From assembly GCF_017347085.1 (NCBI RefSeq), contig NZ_JADPSA010000024.1, positions 31,240 through 95,239 on the forward strand: a stretch of 64,000 nt of DNA. Direction: 5' to 3'. Made by a program: the position numbers and the translations under genes. Of this stretch, positions 24,920 through 34,968 are shown piece after piece. This stretch comes from Nesterenkonia sp. E16_10 (GTDB lineage: Bacteria > Actinomycetota > Actinomycetes > Actinomycetales > Micrococcaceae). Numbering within the stretch: the stretch's first letter is position 1; each line of letters starts with the position of its first letter. A model generated the notes under the pieces. It did no database searches, was not told the origin of the DNA, and saw nothing but the letters and a program-made list of their open reading frames with translations.

Positions 24920-24987
24920 AGTGGCGGATTCTACGACCATCTATGGGCCTTTTCGGCCTCAGATACTCGTAGAATCCGCCGCTCAAC
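24916..24987. repeat. 72-bp palindromic intergenic element, copy 4
   Basis: Ends GTTGAGTGGCGGATTCTACG and CGTAGAATCCGCCGCTCAAC. Both arms differ from the other copies at the same pairing position (seventh base), leaving a G-U pair in the plus-strand RNA. The ACG/CGT pair near base 18 replaces CCG/CGG. The centre holds GGGCC-TTTTC-GGCCT. It lies between the convergent unknown gene and citrate synthase. Confidence 0.9.
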
Positions 24988-25019
24988 GGAGGGGACGGGA
25001 GGGGACGGGAGGTGGGAGG

Positions 25020-26303
25020 TCAGACTCCCGGGTAGTGACGCTCGGGCTCGCCGATGTAGATCTGGCGGGGCCGACCGATCTTCGTCGAGGGATCCTCGAT
25101 CATCTCCCGCCACTGCGCGATCCAGCCGGGAAGCCGGCCCAGCGCGAAGAGCACGGTGAACATCTTCTCCGGGAAGCCCATCGCCTTGTAGATCAGGCCG
25201 GTGTAGAAGTCCACGTTCGGGTAGAGCTTGCGCTCGATGAAGTAGTCATCCTCCAGCGCCTTCTGCTCCAGGCGCTGGGCGATGTCGAAGAGCTCGTCGT
25301 CGCCGCCGAGCTTGGCCAGCAGGTCATCGGCCAGGCCCTTGACCACGCGGGCGCGCGGGTCGTAGTTCTTGTACACCCGGTGTCCGAAGCCCATGAGCCG
25401 GACCCCGGCCTCCTTGTTCTTGACCTTCTCCATGAAGGCCTCCGGGCTGACGTCGCCGGACTGGATCTGGCGCAGCATGCCCAGCACGGCCTCGTTGGCG
25501 CCGCCGTGGGCGGGACCGTAGAGCGCGTTGATGCCCGCGGAGACCGAGGCGAAGAGGTTCGCCTGCGAAGACCCGACCAGGCGCACGGTGGAGGTGGAGC
25601 AGTTCTGCTCGTGGTCCGCGTGCAGGATCAGCAGCGTGTCCAGGGCCTTGACGATGTCCGGGTCCAGCTCGTACTGCTCGGCGGGCACGCCGAAGCAGCC
25701 GCGGAGCAGGTTCTCGACCAGGGTCAGGTTGTTGTCCGGGTAGAGCATCGGCTGGCCGATGGACTTCTTATACGCGTAGGCCGCGATGGTGGGAACCTTC
25801 GCGAGCATCCGGTAGGTGGAGCGCTCCACGTGGTCCTTGTTGAAGGGATCCAGCGAGTCGGGATAGTAGGTGGAGAGCGCCGAGACCGCGGAGGAGAGCA
25901 CCGGCATCGGGTGCGCGTCGCGCGGGAAGCCGCCGAAGAAGTCGCGCAGCTCCTCGTGGAGCAGGGTGTGCCGACGGGTGACGGTGTCGAAGTCGGTGAG
26001 CTGCTGCTGGGTGGGCAGCTCGCCGTAGATCAGCAGGTAGGAGACCTCGAGGAAGCTGGACTTCTCCGCGAGCTGCTCGATGGGGTAGCCGCGGTAGCGC
26101 AGGATGCCTTCATCGCCGTCGATGTAGGTGATCGCCGACTGCGCATTCGCAGTGTTCATGAAGCCGGGGTCATAGGTGACCGCGCCGGTGGTCTTCAGCA
26201 GGGGTGCGATGCCGAGGCCGACATTGCCCTCCACGGAGGGCTGCACGGGTAGTTCAAGATCTCCCCCCTGATAATTCAGGCGGGCAGAAGACTGCTCAGT
26301 CAT
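25020..26303 (-). CDS. gltA: Citrate synthase
   Basis: 427 residues. The catalytic regions are visible: LILHADHEQNCSTSTVRLVG, GPAHGGANEAVLGML, RLMGFGHRVYKNYDPRA and FYTGLIYKAMGFP. It condenses oxaloacetate and acetyl-CoA at the head of the TCA cycle. The ATG at 26303 follows AAGGAG by 6 bases; the frame extends 7 codons further upstream without support. Palindromic element copy 4 follows the stop by 32 bases. Confidence 0.97.
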   Translation of the reverse strand: MTEQSSARLNYQGGDLELPVQPSVEGNVGLGIAPLLKTTGAVTYDPGFMNTANAQSAITYIDGDEGILRYRGYPIEQLAEKSSFLEVSYLLIYGELPTQQQLTDFDTVTRRHTLLHEELRDFFGGFPRDAHPMPVLSSAVSALSTYYPDSLDPFNKDHVERSTYRMLAKVPTIAAYAYKKSIGQPMLYPDNNLTLVENLLRGCFGVPAEQYELDPDIVKALDTLLILHADHEQNCSTSTVRLVGSSQANLFASVSAGINALYGPAHGGANEAVLGMLRQIQSGDVSPEAFMEKVKNKEAGVRLMGFGHRVYKNYDPRARVVKGLADDLLAKLGGDDELFDIAQRLEQKALEDDYFIERKLYPNVDFYTGLIYKAMGFPEKMFTVLFALGRLPGWIAQWREMIEDPSTKIGRPRQIYIGEPERHYPGV

Positions 26304-26443
26304 GGGTCTCCTTATCAGACACACTAGGGGGACATCATGACAAACCTACCGCTTGGTCACAGGTGGTTGCCAGTTGTGTCACGGTTCACGGCATCGGGTG
26401 TAACCTGCGCCGGATCGCCTCGGGTCGCGCGGAAGCGCCCAGC

Positions 26444-27613
26444 TCAGCCCGTGAGTCGTGCGGCCGCGGCGGCGATCCGCTCGTCCGTGGCGGTCAGCGC
26501 CACCCGGATGTACCCGTTGCCCTGCTCCCCGTAGAACACCCCGGGACCCACCAGGATCCCGCGCTGGGCCATCTGATCCACCAGCGCCCAGGTGTCCTCC
26601 GCCGTGCGGGCGGAGGGCTCAGCCTCGGCGGCGCGGCACCAGAGGTAGAGTCCCGCGACAGAGTCTTCGATCTGCAGACCGGCGGCCTGCAGCGCGGGCA
26701 CCATCAGGGCCCGACGCCGCCGGTAGAGCTCGCGCTGGGCGGCCACGTGGGCGTCGTCGTTCAGCGCCGCCGCCAGCGCGGCCTGGACCGGGGCAGGCAC
26801 GATCATCCCGGCGTGCTTGCGGGTGTTGATCAGCCCGCTGATCACCTCCGGGCAGCCCGCGGCGAAGGCGGCGCGGTAGCCGGCGATATTGGACTGTTTC
26901 GACGCCGAGTACACCGCGAGCAGTCCGCGGTGGTCGGGTGCGCCGGTCTCCGGGTCGGTGCCGCAGACCCGGGGGTCCAGGACCGAGGGGACGTCATCCC
27001 CGGCGACCTCCCAGGGCAGCTCGGCATAGCACTCGTCGGAGGCGACCACGGCGCCGATGCGGCGGGCGAGCTGGACCACCTCGCGCATCCATTCGGCCCC
27101 GGCCACCGCGCCGGTGGGGTTCGAGGGTGAGTTGATCCAGATCAGCTTGACCCGCTGCAGCGTCTCCTCGTCGAGGCTGAACGGATCGTCGGTGGCCAGC
27201 GGGGTGGCGCCGGCGATCTGCGCGCCGATGTCATAGGTCGGGTAGGCCACCAGTGGGCGCAGCACGACGTCGGAGGCGCCGGCCCCGGCGCGGGCGCCGA
27301 GTCCCAGCAGGGTCGGCAGCCAGGCCACGAGCTCCTTGGAGCCCACGGTGGGCAGGATGTTCTCCGGGTCCAGGCCGGTGACCCCGCGCCGTCGGGCGAA
27401 CCAGCCGGCGATGGCTTCGCGCAGCGCGAGCGTGCCGTGGGTGGTCGGGTACCCCGGGGCGTCGGCGGCGGCCGTGAGCGCCGCCTGGATCACCTCAGGG
27501 GTGGGGTCCACCGGGGTGCCGATGGAGAGGTTGACGATTCCCGCGGGGTGCTGCCGCGCCTTCTGAAGGTAGGGAGCCATGGCGTCCCAGGGGTACTCAG
27601 GAAGAGTCAGCAT
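26444..27613 (-). CDS. dapC: Succinyldiaminopimelate transaminase
   Basis: 389 residues of the class I/II aminotransferase fold. INSPSNPTGAV, ASDECYAELPWE and the PLP-lysine motif SASKQSNIAGYR are present. The actinobacterial DapC type is supported by its length, the N-terminal LPEYPWDAMAPYLQKARQHP, and its place directly downstream of fdxA, an arrangement common in this group. It makes N-succinyl-LL-diaminopimelate from the keto acid and glutamate, the step between DapD and DapE. Confidence 0.92.
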   Translation of the reverse strand: MLTLPEYPWDAMAPYLQKARQHPAGIVNLSIGTPVDPTPEVIQAALTAAADAPGYPTTHGTLALREAIAGWFARRRGVTGLDPENILPTVGSKELVAWLPTLLGLGARAGAGASDVVLRPLVAYPTYDIGAQIAGATPLATDDPFSLDEETLQRVKLIWINSPSNPTGAVAGAEWMREVVQLARRIGAVVASDECYAELPWEVAGDDVPSVLDPRVCGTDPETGAPDHRGLLAVYSASKQSNIAGYRAAFAAGCPEVISGLINTRKHAGMIVPAPVQAALAAALNDDAHVAAQRELYRRRRALMVPALQAAGLQIEDSVAGLYLWCRAAEAEPSARTAEDTWALVDQMAQRGILVGPGVFYGEQGNGYIRVALTATDERIAAAAARLTG

Positions 27614-27671
27614 GAGGGCCTCCGCTGGGATGGATGATCAGTGCGCCGGGAAGATCAGTGCGCCGGGGTGG

Positions 27672-27992
27672 TCACTGCTGCTGCGGGGGCAGGGCCGCGA
27701 CGATCTCGTGGTCCTTCGGGATCAGCCCGACCTTGGCCGCGCCGCCGGGAGAACCGACCTCGTCGAAGAACTCGACGTTGGCGCGGTAGTACTCGGACCA
27801 CTGCGAGGGGGTGTCGTCCTCGTAGTAGATGGCCTCCACCGGGCAGACCGGCTCGCAGGCACCGCAGTCGACGCATTCGTCGGGGTGGATGTAGAGCATC
27901 CGGTCCCCTTCATAGATGCAGTCCACCGGACATTCATCGATGCAGGCCTTGTCCTTCAGATCCACGCAAGGAAGGGCAATGATGTACGTCAT
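27672..27992 (-). CDS. fdxA: 7Fe ferredoxin
   Basis: 106 residues, starting MTYIIALPCVDLKDKACIDE. CIDECPVDCIY and CVDCGACEPVCPVEAIY bind one [3Fe-4S] and one [4Fe-4S] cluster, as in mycobacterial FdxA. It is a soluble electron carrier, which in actinobacteria often serves cytochromes P450 or oxygen-sensitive metabolism. It is co-directional with dapC, 58 bases downstream. Confidence 0.95.
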   Translation of the reverse strand: MTYIIALPCVDLKDKACIDECPVDCIYEGDRMLYIHPDECVDCGACEPVCPVEAIYYEDDTPSQWSEYYRANVEFFDEVGSPGGAAKVGLIPKDHEIVAALPPQQQ

Positions 27993-28030
27993 GGACTCCT
28001 CTTATCTTTCTTCGAGTGCGTAAGTCGAGT

Positions 28031-28494
28031 CTACCGAGATACGGCGCGGTCCCGCACCAGGATCCATTTGACCAGGACCATGCTGATCAGGGTCACCGCT
28101 GCGGTGCCCAGCCACCAGATCACCGAGGCCAGTGTAGGCCCGGGCAGCAGCGCCATGGCCTCGGGGCTGTAGGGCACCACCAGCTGATCCGGTCCGGGCC
28201 AGAGGTAGGCGATCGAGGCCACGGTGAACGTGGTCACGCCCATCAGCATCGGTTCCAGCAGCGAGCCGCTCTTCAGCCCGGCCCACAGCTGCGCCATCAG
28301 GCACATCAGCAGGGCCAGCACCGCACCCCAGGGCAGCACGGTCCCGGTCTCGGTGGACCCGAGCATCACGATGTTGCCGTGCAGCACGGTGCCCAGGATC
28401 CCGAGGACCACCCCTGCGGAGAAGCAGACGCCCAGCAGCGCTGGTCGCAGCGAGCTTCTCCGCGAGGGTGCCGCGGTGTCCTGCGGGGTGGTCA

Positions 28495-28495
<1 letters not shown>
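28031..28495 (-). CDS. Conserved four-helix membrane protein (DUF6113-like, tentative)
   Basis: 154 residues with four hydrophobic segments (about residues 20-40, 58-72, 83-100, 122-145) and a polar N-terminus. There are no catalytic motifs. Its start overlaps the typA stop by one base, so it is translated with typA. The position between typA and fdxA matches a small uncharacterised actinobacterial family; the DUF name is from memory and unverified. Confidence 0.7.
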
Positions 28496-30441
<1,946 letters not shown>

Positions 30442-30546
30442 AAGTGGGGCAACGCCTTCCATAGAGGAGAGTGTGACGTGTCTGGTCGGTCGATGTCCTG
30501 TCTTGACTCGTCCATGGCACGTCGTGGTTCTACATGTGGTTCAACA

Positions 30547-30600
30547 GTGTGGTTTGGGGTGGGTCAGAGCGCACAGCAACACGGCCGTGCGCGACCACAC
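30547..30600. other. Nested inverted repeats upstream of typA
   Basis: GTGTGGT (30547-30553) pairs with ACCACAC (30594-30600) around an inner GCGCAC/GTGCGC stem (30569-30574, 30587-30592). It lies between the end of the peptide-importer operon and typA, so it may be a terminator or typA leader. No T-run is visible. Confidence 0.35.
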
Positions 30601-30724
30601 CATTCCAGTGTACGGCCTCGAGCGGCGAGACCGGCAATGATGCTGCTCACCCGGGTATGCGCAGCGCCTCCAGACAGGGGCTCTCCCCCGCCCGGAGGCG
30701 CGCGCAGGGTGTGCGATCCGCGGA

Positions 30725-31780
30725 CTAGCCGTGGGCCGGGATGACCTTCTCGTTCTGCTCCGCGTGGTGGCAGGCGCTGAGCTGGGTGATCTGACCTCGG
30801 GAGATCAGTTCCGGCTCCTGGGTGGCGCAGATCTCGGTCGCCTTCCAGCAGCGGGTGCGGAAGCGGCAGCCCGAGGGCGGGTTCGCCGGGTTCGGCGGAT
30901 CGCCCTGCAGCACGATCTGCTCCCGGGCCCCGCGCAAGGTGGGGTCCGGCAGCGGCACGGCGGAGAGCAGCGCCTGGGTGTAGGGGTGCGCCGGGCCGGA
31001 GTAGATCTCGTCCTGGGTGCCCAGCTCAGCCAGCTTGCCCAGGTACATCACGCCGACCCGGTCGGAGATGTGCCGGACCACCGAGAGGTCATGGGCGATG
31101 AAGATGTAGCTGAGACCGAACTCCTTCTGCAGGTCATCGAGCAGGTTCATCACCTGGGCCTGGACCGAGACGTCGAGTGCGGAGACCGGCTCGTCGCAGA
31201 TGATGACGTCGGGGTTCAGGGCCAGGCCGCGGGCGATCCCGATCCGCTGGCGCTGACCGCCGGAGAACTGATGCGGGTAGCGGTTGATGTGCTCCGGGTT
31301 CAGCCCGACGAGGTCCAGCAGCTCCTTGACCCGGTTGCGGATGCCCTGCTTGGGCTTCTCCTCCGGGTGCAGCTTGAACGGCTCGGCGATGATGTCGCCC
31401 ACCGACATGCGCGGGTTCAGCGAGGTGTAGGGGTCCTGGAAGATGATCTGGATCTTCCGGCGCAGCCGGCGCAGCTCATCGCCCTTGACCGAGAGGAAGT
31501 CCTCGCCGCGGAACTTGACGCTGCCGGCGTCGGGCTCCTCCAGTCGCATCAGCAGCTTCGCCAGGGTGGACTTGCCGCAGCCGGACTCCCCCACGATGCC
31601 CAGGGTCTCGCCCTCGCGCAGGTTGAAGCTCACCCCGTCCACGGCCTTCACCGCCCCGACCTTGCGCTGGAAGACGATGCCCTGGGTGATCGGGAAGTGT
31701 TTGACCAGGCCGTCGACCTCGAGCACCGAGGGCTTGTCGGCGAAGGGGTCCGCAGCGGCGGCGGGAACTGACAGGCTCAT
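30725..31780 (-). CDS. Oligopeptide ABC importer ATPase (OppF/DppF type)
   Basis: 351 residues. Walker [11 protein letters not shown], signature [20 protein letters not shown], Walker [14 protein letters not shown], and the C-terminal oligopeptide/dipeptide domain with cysteine cluster ([18 protein letters not shown]). It powers uptake together with the next ATPase. It overlaps the OppD-like gene by 4 bases (ATGA) and is the last gene of the five-gene importer operon at 30.7-36.6 kb. Confidence 0.93.
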   Translation of the reverse strand: MSLSVPAAAADPFADKPSVLEVDGLVKHFPITQGIVFQRKVGAVKAVDGVSFNLREGETLGIVGESGCGKSTLAKLLMRLEEPDAGSVKFRGEDFLSVKGDELRRLRRKIQIIFQDPYTSLNPRMSVGDIIAEPFKLHPEEKPKQGIRNRVKELLDLVGLNPEHINRYPHQFSGGQRQRIGIARGLALNPDVIICDEPVSALDVSVQAQVMNLLDDLQKEFGLSYIFIAHDLSVVRHISDRVGVMYLGKLAELGTQDEIYSGPAHPYTQALLSAVPLPDPTLRGAREQIVLQGDPPNPANPPSGCRFRTRCWKATEICATQEPELISRGQITQLSACHHAEQNEKVIPAHG

Positions 31781-32880
31781 TGTGGTGCCTCCTCGGAGAC
31801 GTCGATCATTCCGGCGCCGGTGGGTGACGGGCGGCGGGTGCGGGTGGCGGTGCCGGCGTAGACGTCCTCGGCGTAGTGACAGGCCGAGAGGTGCCCGTCC
31901 GCGACCGGGCGCAGCTCCGGGCGTTCGGTCCGGCAGCGGTCGGTGGCGAACTCGCAGCGCGGGTTGAACGGGCAGCCCGGCGGCATATCGGTCAGCGAGG
32001 GCGGCAGCCCCGAGATCGCGCGGAGCCGTCCGCCCTCGTCGTCGATCCGTGGGATCGAGTTCAGCAGGCCCTGGGTGTAGGGGTGCCCGGGCTTGCCGTA
32101 GATCTCGTAGACATCGGCGGCCTCCATCACACGTCCGGAGTACATCACCGCGATCTTGTCCGCGACGTCGGCGACCACGCCGAGATCGTGGGTGATCAGG
32201 ATCAGGCCCATGTTGAACTCGGTCTGCAGATCCTTCAGCAGCCGCATCACCTGGGCCTGGACGGTGACGTCCAGGGCGGTGGTGGGCTCATCGGCGATCA
32301 GCACGTCGGGGTCCAGGGCGATGGCCATCGCGATCATGATGCGCTGGCGCATGCCGCCGGAGAACTGGTGCGGGAAGTCCCCCGCCCGCTCCTCGGCGCC
32401 GGGGATGCCCACGCGCTGCATCATCTCCACGGCCTTGACCTTGGCCTCTTTGCGCTTGAGTCCGCGGTGGACCCGGAACATCTCGGCGATCTGCCAGCCC
32501 ACCGGCAGCACCGGGTTCAGCGAGGACAGCGCGTCCTGGAAGATCATGGCGATCTTGACCCCGCGCAGCCTGCGCCGGGACTCCTCGGGCATGCTCAGCA
32601 GGTCCTCGCCGCGGTAGCGGATCTCACCGCCGGCGATCTTGCCCGGGGGCATGTCCAGGATGCCCATGATGGTCTGTGCGGTCACGGACTTGCCGGAGCC
32701 GGACTCACCCAGGATCGCGAGGGTCTCCCCCGCGTGCAGGGTGAAGTTCAGCCCGTTGATGGCCTTGGCCACGCCGGCCTTGGTGCGGAACTCCACCTGA
32801 AGGTCCTTGACCTCCAGCAGCGGCGCGTCGCCAGGTCGGGTCCCGGGGGTGAGCCCGGTCGAGGTCTGGGATTCAGTCAT
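31777..32880 (-). CDS. Oligopeptide ABC importer ATPase (OppD/DppD type)
   Basis: 367 residues from ATG 32880; the frame runs on upstream into the permease gene. Walker [13 protein letters not shown], signature [20 protein letters not shown], Walker [15 protein letters not shown], and the C-terminal cysteine cluster [17 protein letters not shown]. Second ATPase of the heterodimeric importer motor. Its stop overlaps the OppF-like start. Confidence 0.93.
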   Translation of the reverse strand: MTESQTSTGLTPGTRPGDAPLLEVKDLQVEFRTKAGVAKAINGLNFTLHAGETLAILGESGSGKSVTAQTIMGILDMPPGKIAGGEIRYRGEDLLSMPEESRRRLRGVKIAMIFQDALSSLNPVLPVGWQIAEMFRVHRGLKRKEAKVKAVEMMQRVGIPGAEERAGDFPHQFSGGMRQRIMIAMAIALDPDVLIADEPTTALDVTVQAQVMRLLKDLQTEFNMGLILITHDLGVVADVADKIAVMYSGRVMEAADVYEIYGKPGHPYTQGLLNSIPRIDDEGGRLRAISGLPPSLTDMPPGCPFNPRCEFATDRCRTERPELRPVADGHLSACHYAEDVYAGTATRTRRPSPTGAGMIDVSEEAPQ

Positions 32881-32893
32881 CAGATCCAGCCCT

Positions 32894-33832
32894 TCACTTC
32901 TTGGATTTGGGGTCAAGGGCGTCGCGGATCGCGTCACCCATGGTCATGAACGCGAACACGGTGAGGCCCACGAAGATCACCGGGAACAGCAGCAGGTGTG
33001 GCACGGTCTGCAGGAACGGCTGCGCGTCGGAGAGCTGCAGTCCCCAGGAGATGGCCGGCAGCTGCAGGCCCACGCCGAGGAAGGTCAGCGTGGCCTCGGC
33101 GCCGATGATGATGCCGGTGAACACCGTGGCGTAGCCGATCACCGGTCCCAGCGAGTTGGGCAGGATGTGCCGGCGCATGATGGTGATCGGTCCGGCGCCC
33201 AGGGCGCGGGCGGCGAGGACGAACTCGGAGTTGACCACCGAGATCACCGAGCCGCGCATCAGACGCGTCATGGTCGGCCACATGAAGACGATCAGCACGA
33301 AGGCGACCTCGCGCACTCCGCGGGACTCCAGCACGTTGAGGAACACCAGGGCGCCCAGGATATAGGGCACGGCGAAGACCATATCGGTGAAGCGGGAGAT
33401 CACGGCGTCGACCCAGGAGCCGAAGTAGCCGGCCACCAGGCCGAGCAGCACGGCGATGATGAAGGTGCCGATCGCGACGATGAAGCCCACCGCGATGGAG
33501 TTCCGGGCACCGTAGATCACTCGACTGTAGTAGTCACAGCCCTGGATATCGGTGCCGAACCAGTGTTCGGCCGAGGGTGCCTGACGGCTGCGTCCGAGCA
33601 GGCACTCGCGCGGATCGTTGTTGGTGAAGAGCTGCGGGAAGATCGCCATGGACAGGAAGAGCACCAGCAGCACCGCGGAGATGATGAACCAGGGGTTCTT
33701 CCGCAGCGAGCGCCAGGCATCGGCGAGCAGGCTCGCCTCCTCGACCTTCTTGTTCTTGGCGGGCTCCCCTGCAGGTTCGATCGTGGAATCGATCGGCTCC
33801 ACGCGCGCTTCGGGGCGGTGTGTCTCACTCAT
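32894..33832 (-). CDS. Oligopeptide ABC importer permease (OppC/DppC type)
   Basis: 312 residues from ATG 33832. A polar N-terminus precedes one helix (WFIISAVLLVLFLSMAIFPQ), then a periplasmic-type loop with HWFGTDIQGCDYYSRVIYGA and five helices containing the EAA loop ALGAGPITIMRRHILPNSLG. It forms half of the membrane channel. The start overlaps the OppB-like stop by 8 bases. Confidence 0.92.
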   Translation of the reverse strand: MSETHRPEARVEPIDSTIEPAGEPAKNKKVEEASLLADAWRSLRKNPWFIISAVLLVLFLSMAIFPQLFTNNDPRECLLGRSRQAPSAEHWFGTDIQGCDYYSRVIYGARNSIAVGFIVAIGTFIIAVLLGLVAGYFGSWVDAVISRFTDMVFAVPYILGALVFLNVLESRGVREVAFVLIVFMWPTMTRLMRGSVISVVNSEFVLAARALGAGPITIMRRHILPNSLGPVIGYATVFTGIIIGAEATLTFLGVGLQLPAISWGLQLSDAQPFLQTVPHLLLFPVIFVGLTVFAFMTMGDAIRDALDPKSKK

Positions 33833-34751
33833 AACGGATCCTTGGGTCGAGAAGGCCATAGAGGAGATCAACGATCAGGTTGATCACCACGAAGAAGAGC
33901 ACGAAGAGGGTCACGATGCCGACGACGACGGTGCCCTCCTGCCCCTGGATGGAGGCGAAGACCTGCTGGCCCAGTCCGGGGAGGTTGAAGATCGTCTCCA
34001 CGATGATGGAGCCGCCCAGCATGCTCGCCAGGTCGGCGCCGATGAAGGTGACCGCGGGGATCAGCGAGTTGCGCAGACCGTGGCGGGTGATCACCCGGCT
34101 GCGCTTCATGCCCTTCGCGGTGGCGGTGCGGACATAGTCGGACTTCAGCGAGTCCAGCAGCTCGCTGCGCACCAGCCGGGCCAGGATGCCGGTGGAGACC
34201 GCCGCCATGGTCAGTGCCGGCAGGATATAGCTGGAGACCCCGTTGTTGACGCCCGCGATCGGGAACCAGCCCAGATTCAACCCGAAGATCAGCTGCAGCA
34301 GGAAGCCGATGACCAGGGTGGGCAGCGCCACCATGGCCACGGTGGAGACCTGGACGAAGCGATCGAAGAACCGGTCGCGATAGAGCGCGGCGAGGATGCC
34401 GGCGATGATGCCCATGAGCGTCTGGATCACCAGGGTCACCAGGGCCAGGGTCGCGGTGACCGGCAGTCGCTGCTCGATGATGTCGGTGACCGGGCGGCCG
34501 TTGAAGGTCGAGCCGAAGTCCAGGGCGGTGACGATGCCCCAGATGTACTTGAAGTACTGGATGAGGAACGGATCGTCCAGGTTGTACTGCTCGCGCAGGG
34601 TCTCCCGGACGGCGTCGCTCATCGGGCGATCTCCGGCCAGTGCCCGAATCGGGTCACCGGGAATGGCGAACACCAGTGCATAGACGATCAACGTGGAGAT
34701 GAGGATGACCGGGATGAACTGGAGCAGACGCCGAATGATATAGCGGGTCAT
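33825..34751 (-). CDS. Oligopeptide ABC importer permease (OppB/DppB type)
   Basis: 308 residues from ATG 34751, preceded by AAGGAC. It begins TRYIIRRLLQFIPVILISTL, the usual OppB N-terminus, has six helices, and an EAA loop TATAKGMKRSRVITRHGLRN. Standard family length, unlike the longer paralogue at 39.7-41.2 kb. It lies 217 bases downstream of the binding-protein gene with a large hairpin between them. Confidence 0.92.
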   Translation of the reverse strand: MTRYIIRRLLQFIPVILISTLIVYALVFAIPGDPIRALAGDRPMSDAVRETLREQYNLDDPFLIQYFKYIWGIVTALDFGSTFNGRPVTDIIEQRLPVTATLALVTLVIQTLMGIIAGILAALYRDRFFDRFVQVSTVAMVALPTLVIGFLLQLIFGLNLGWFPIAGVNNGVSSYILPALTMAAVSTGILARLVRSELLDSLKSDYVRTATAKGMKRSRVITRHGLRNSLIPAVTFIGADLASMLGGSIIVETIFNLPGLGQQVFASIQGQEGTVVVGIVTLFVLFFVVINLIVDLLYGLLDPRIRYE

Positions 34752-34911
34752 TGCTGTCCTTGTGGGTGCGGGCGGTGGCGCGGGTGCGCCGAGCGTCTGT
34801 CTCGGCGGAGAGGTCCTCTCCGAAGCCGAGGGCGACGCCGCGATCAATGATAGGGAGTCGGATGGGATTTCCAGGAATCCTGGGAGGCCGATCCTGGACG
34901 TGCCGACATGC

Positions 34912-34955
34912 CAGAGGCGCGACCTGCGCGAATACTCACGCAGGCCGCGCCTCTG
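34912..34955 (-). terminator. Long intercistronic hairpin between binding protein and permease
   Basis: Arms CAGAGGCGCGACCTGCG and CGCAGGCCGCGCCTCTG pair over 17 bases with one mismatch, around a 10-base loop. There is no T-run. Such hairpins after binding-protein genes often stabilise the upstream mRNA or partly terminate, giving more binding protein than membrane subunits. Confidence 0.65.
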
Positions 34956-34968
34956 AGGGATTCCAGGA

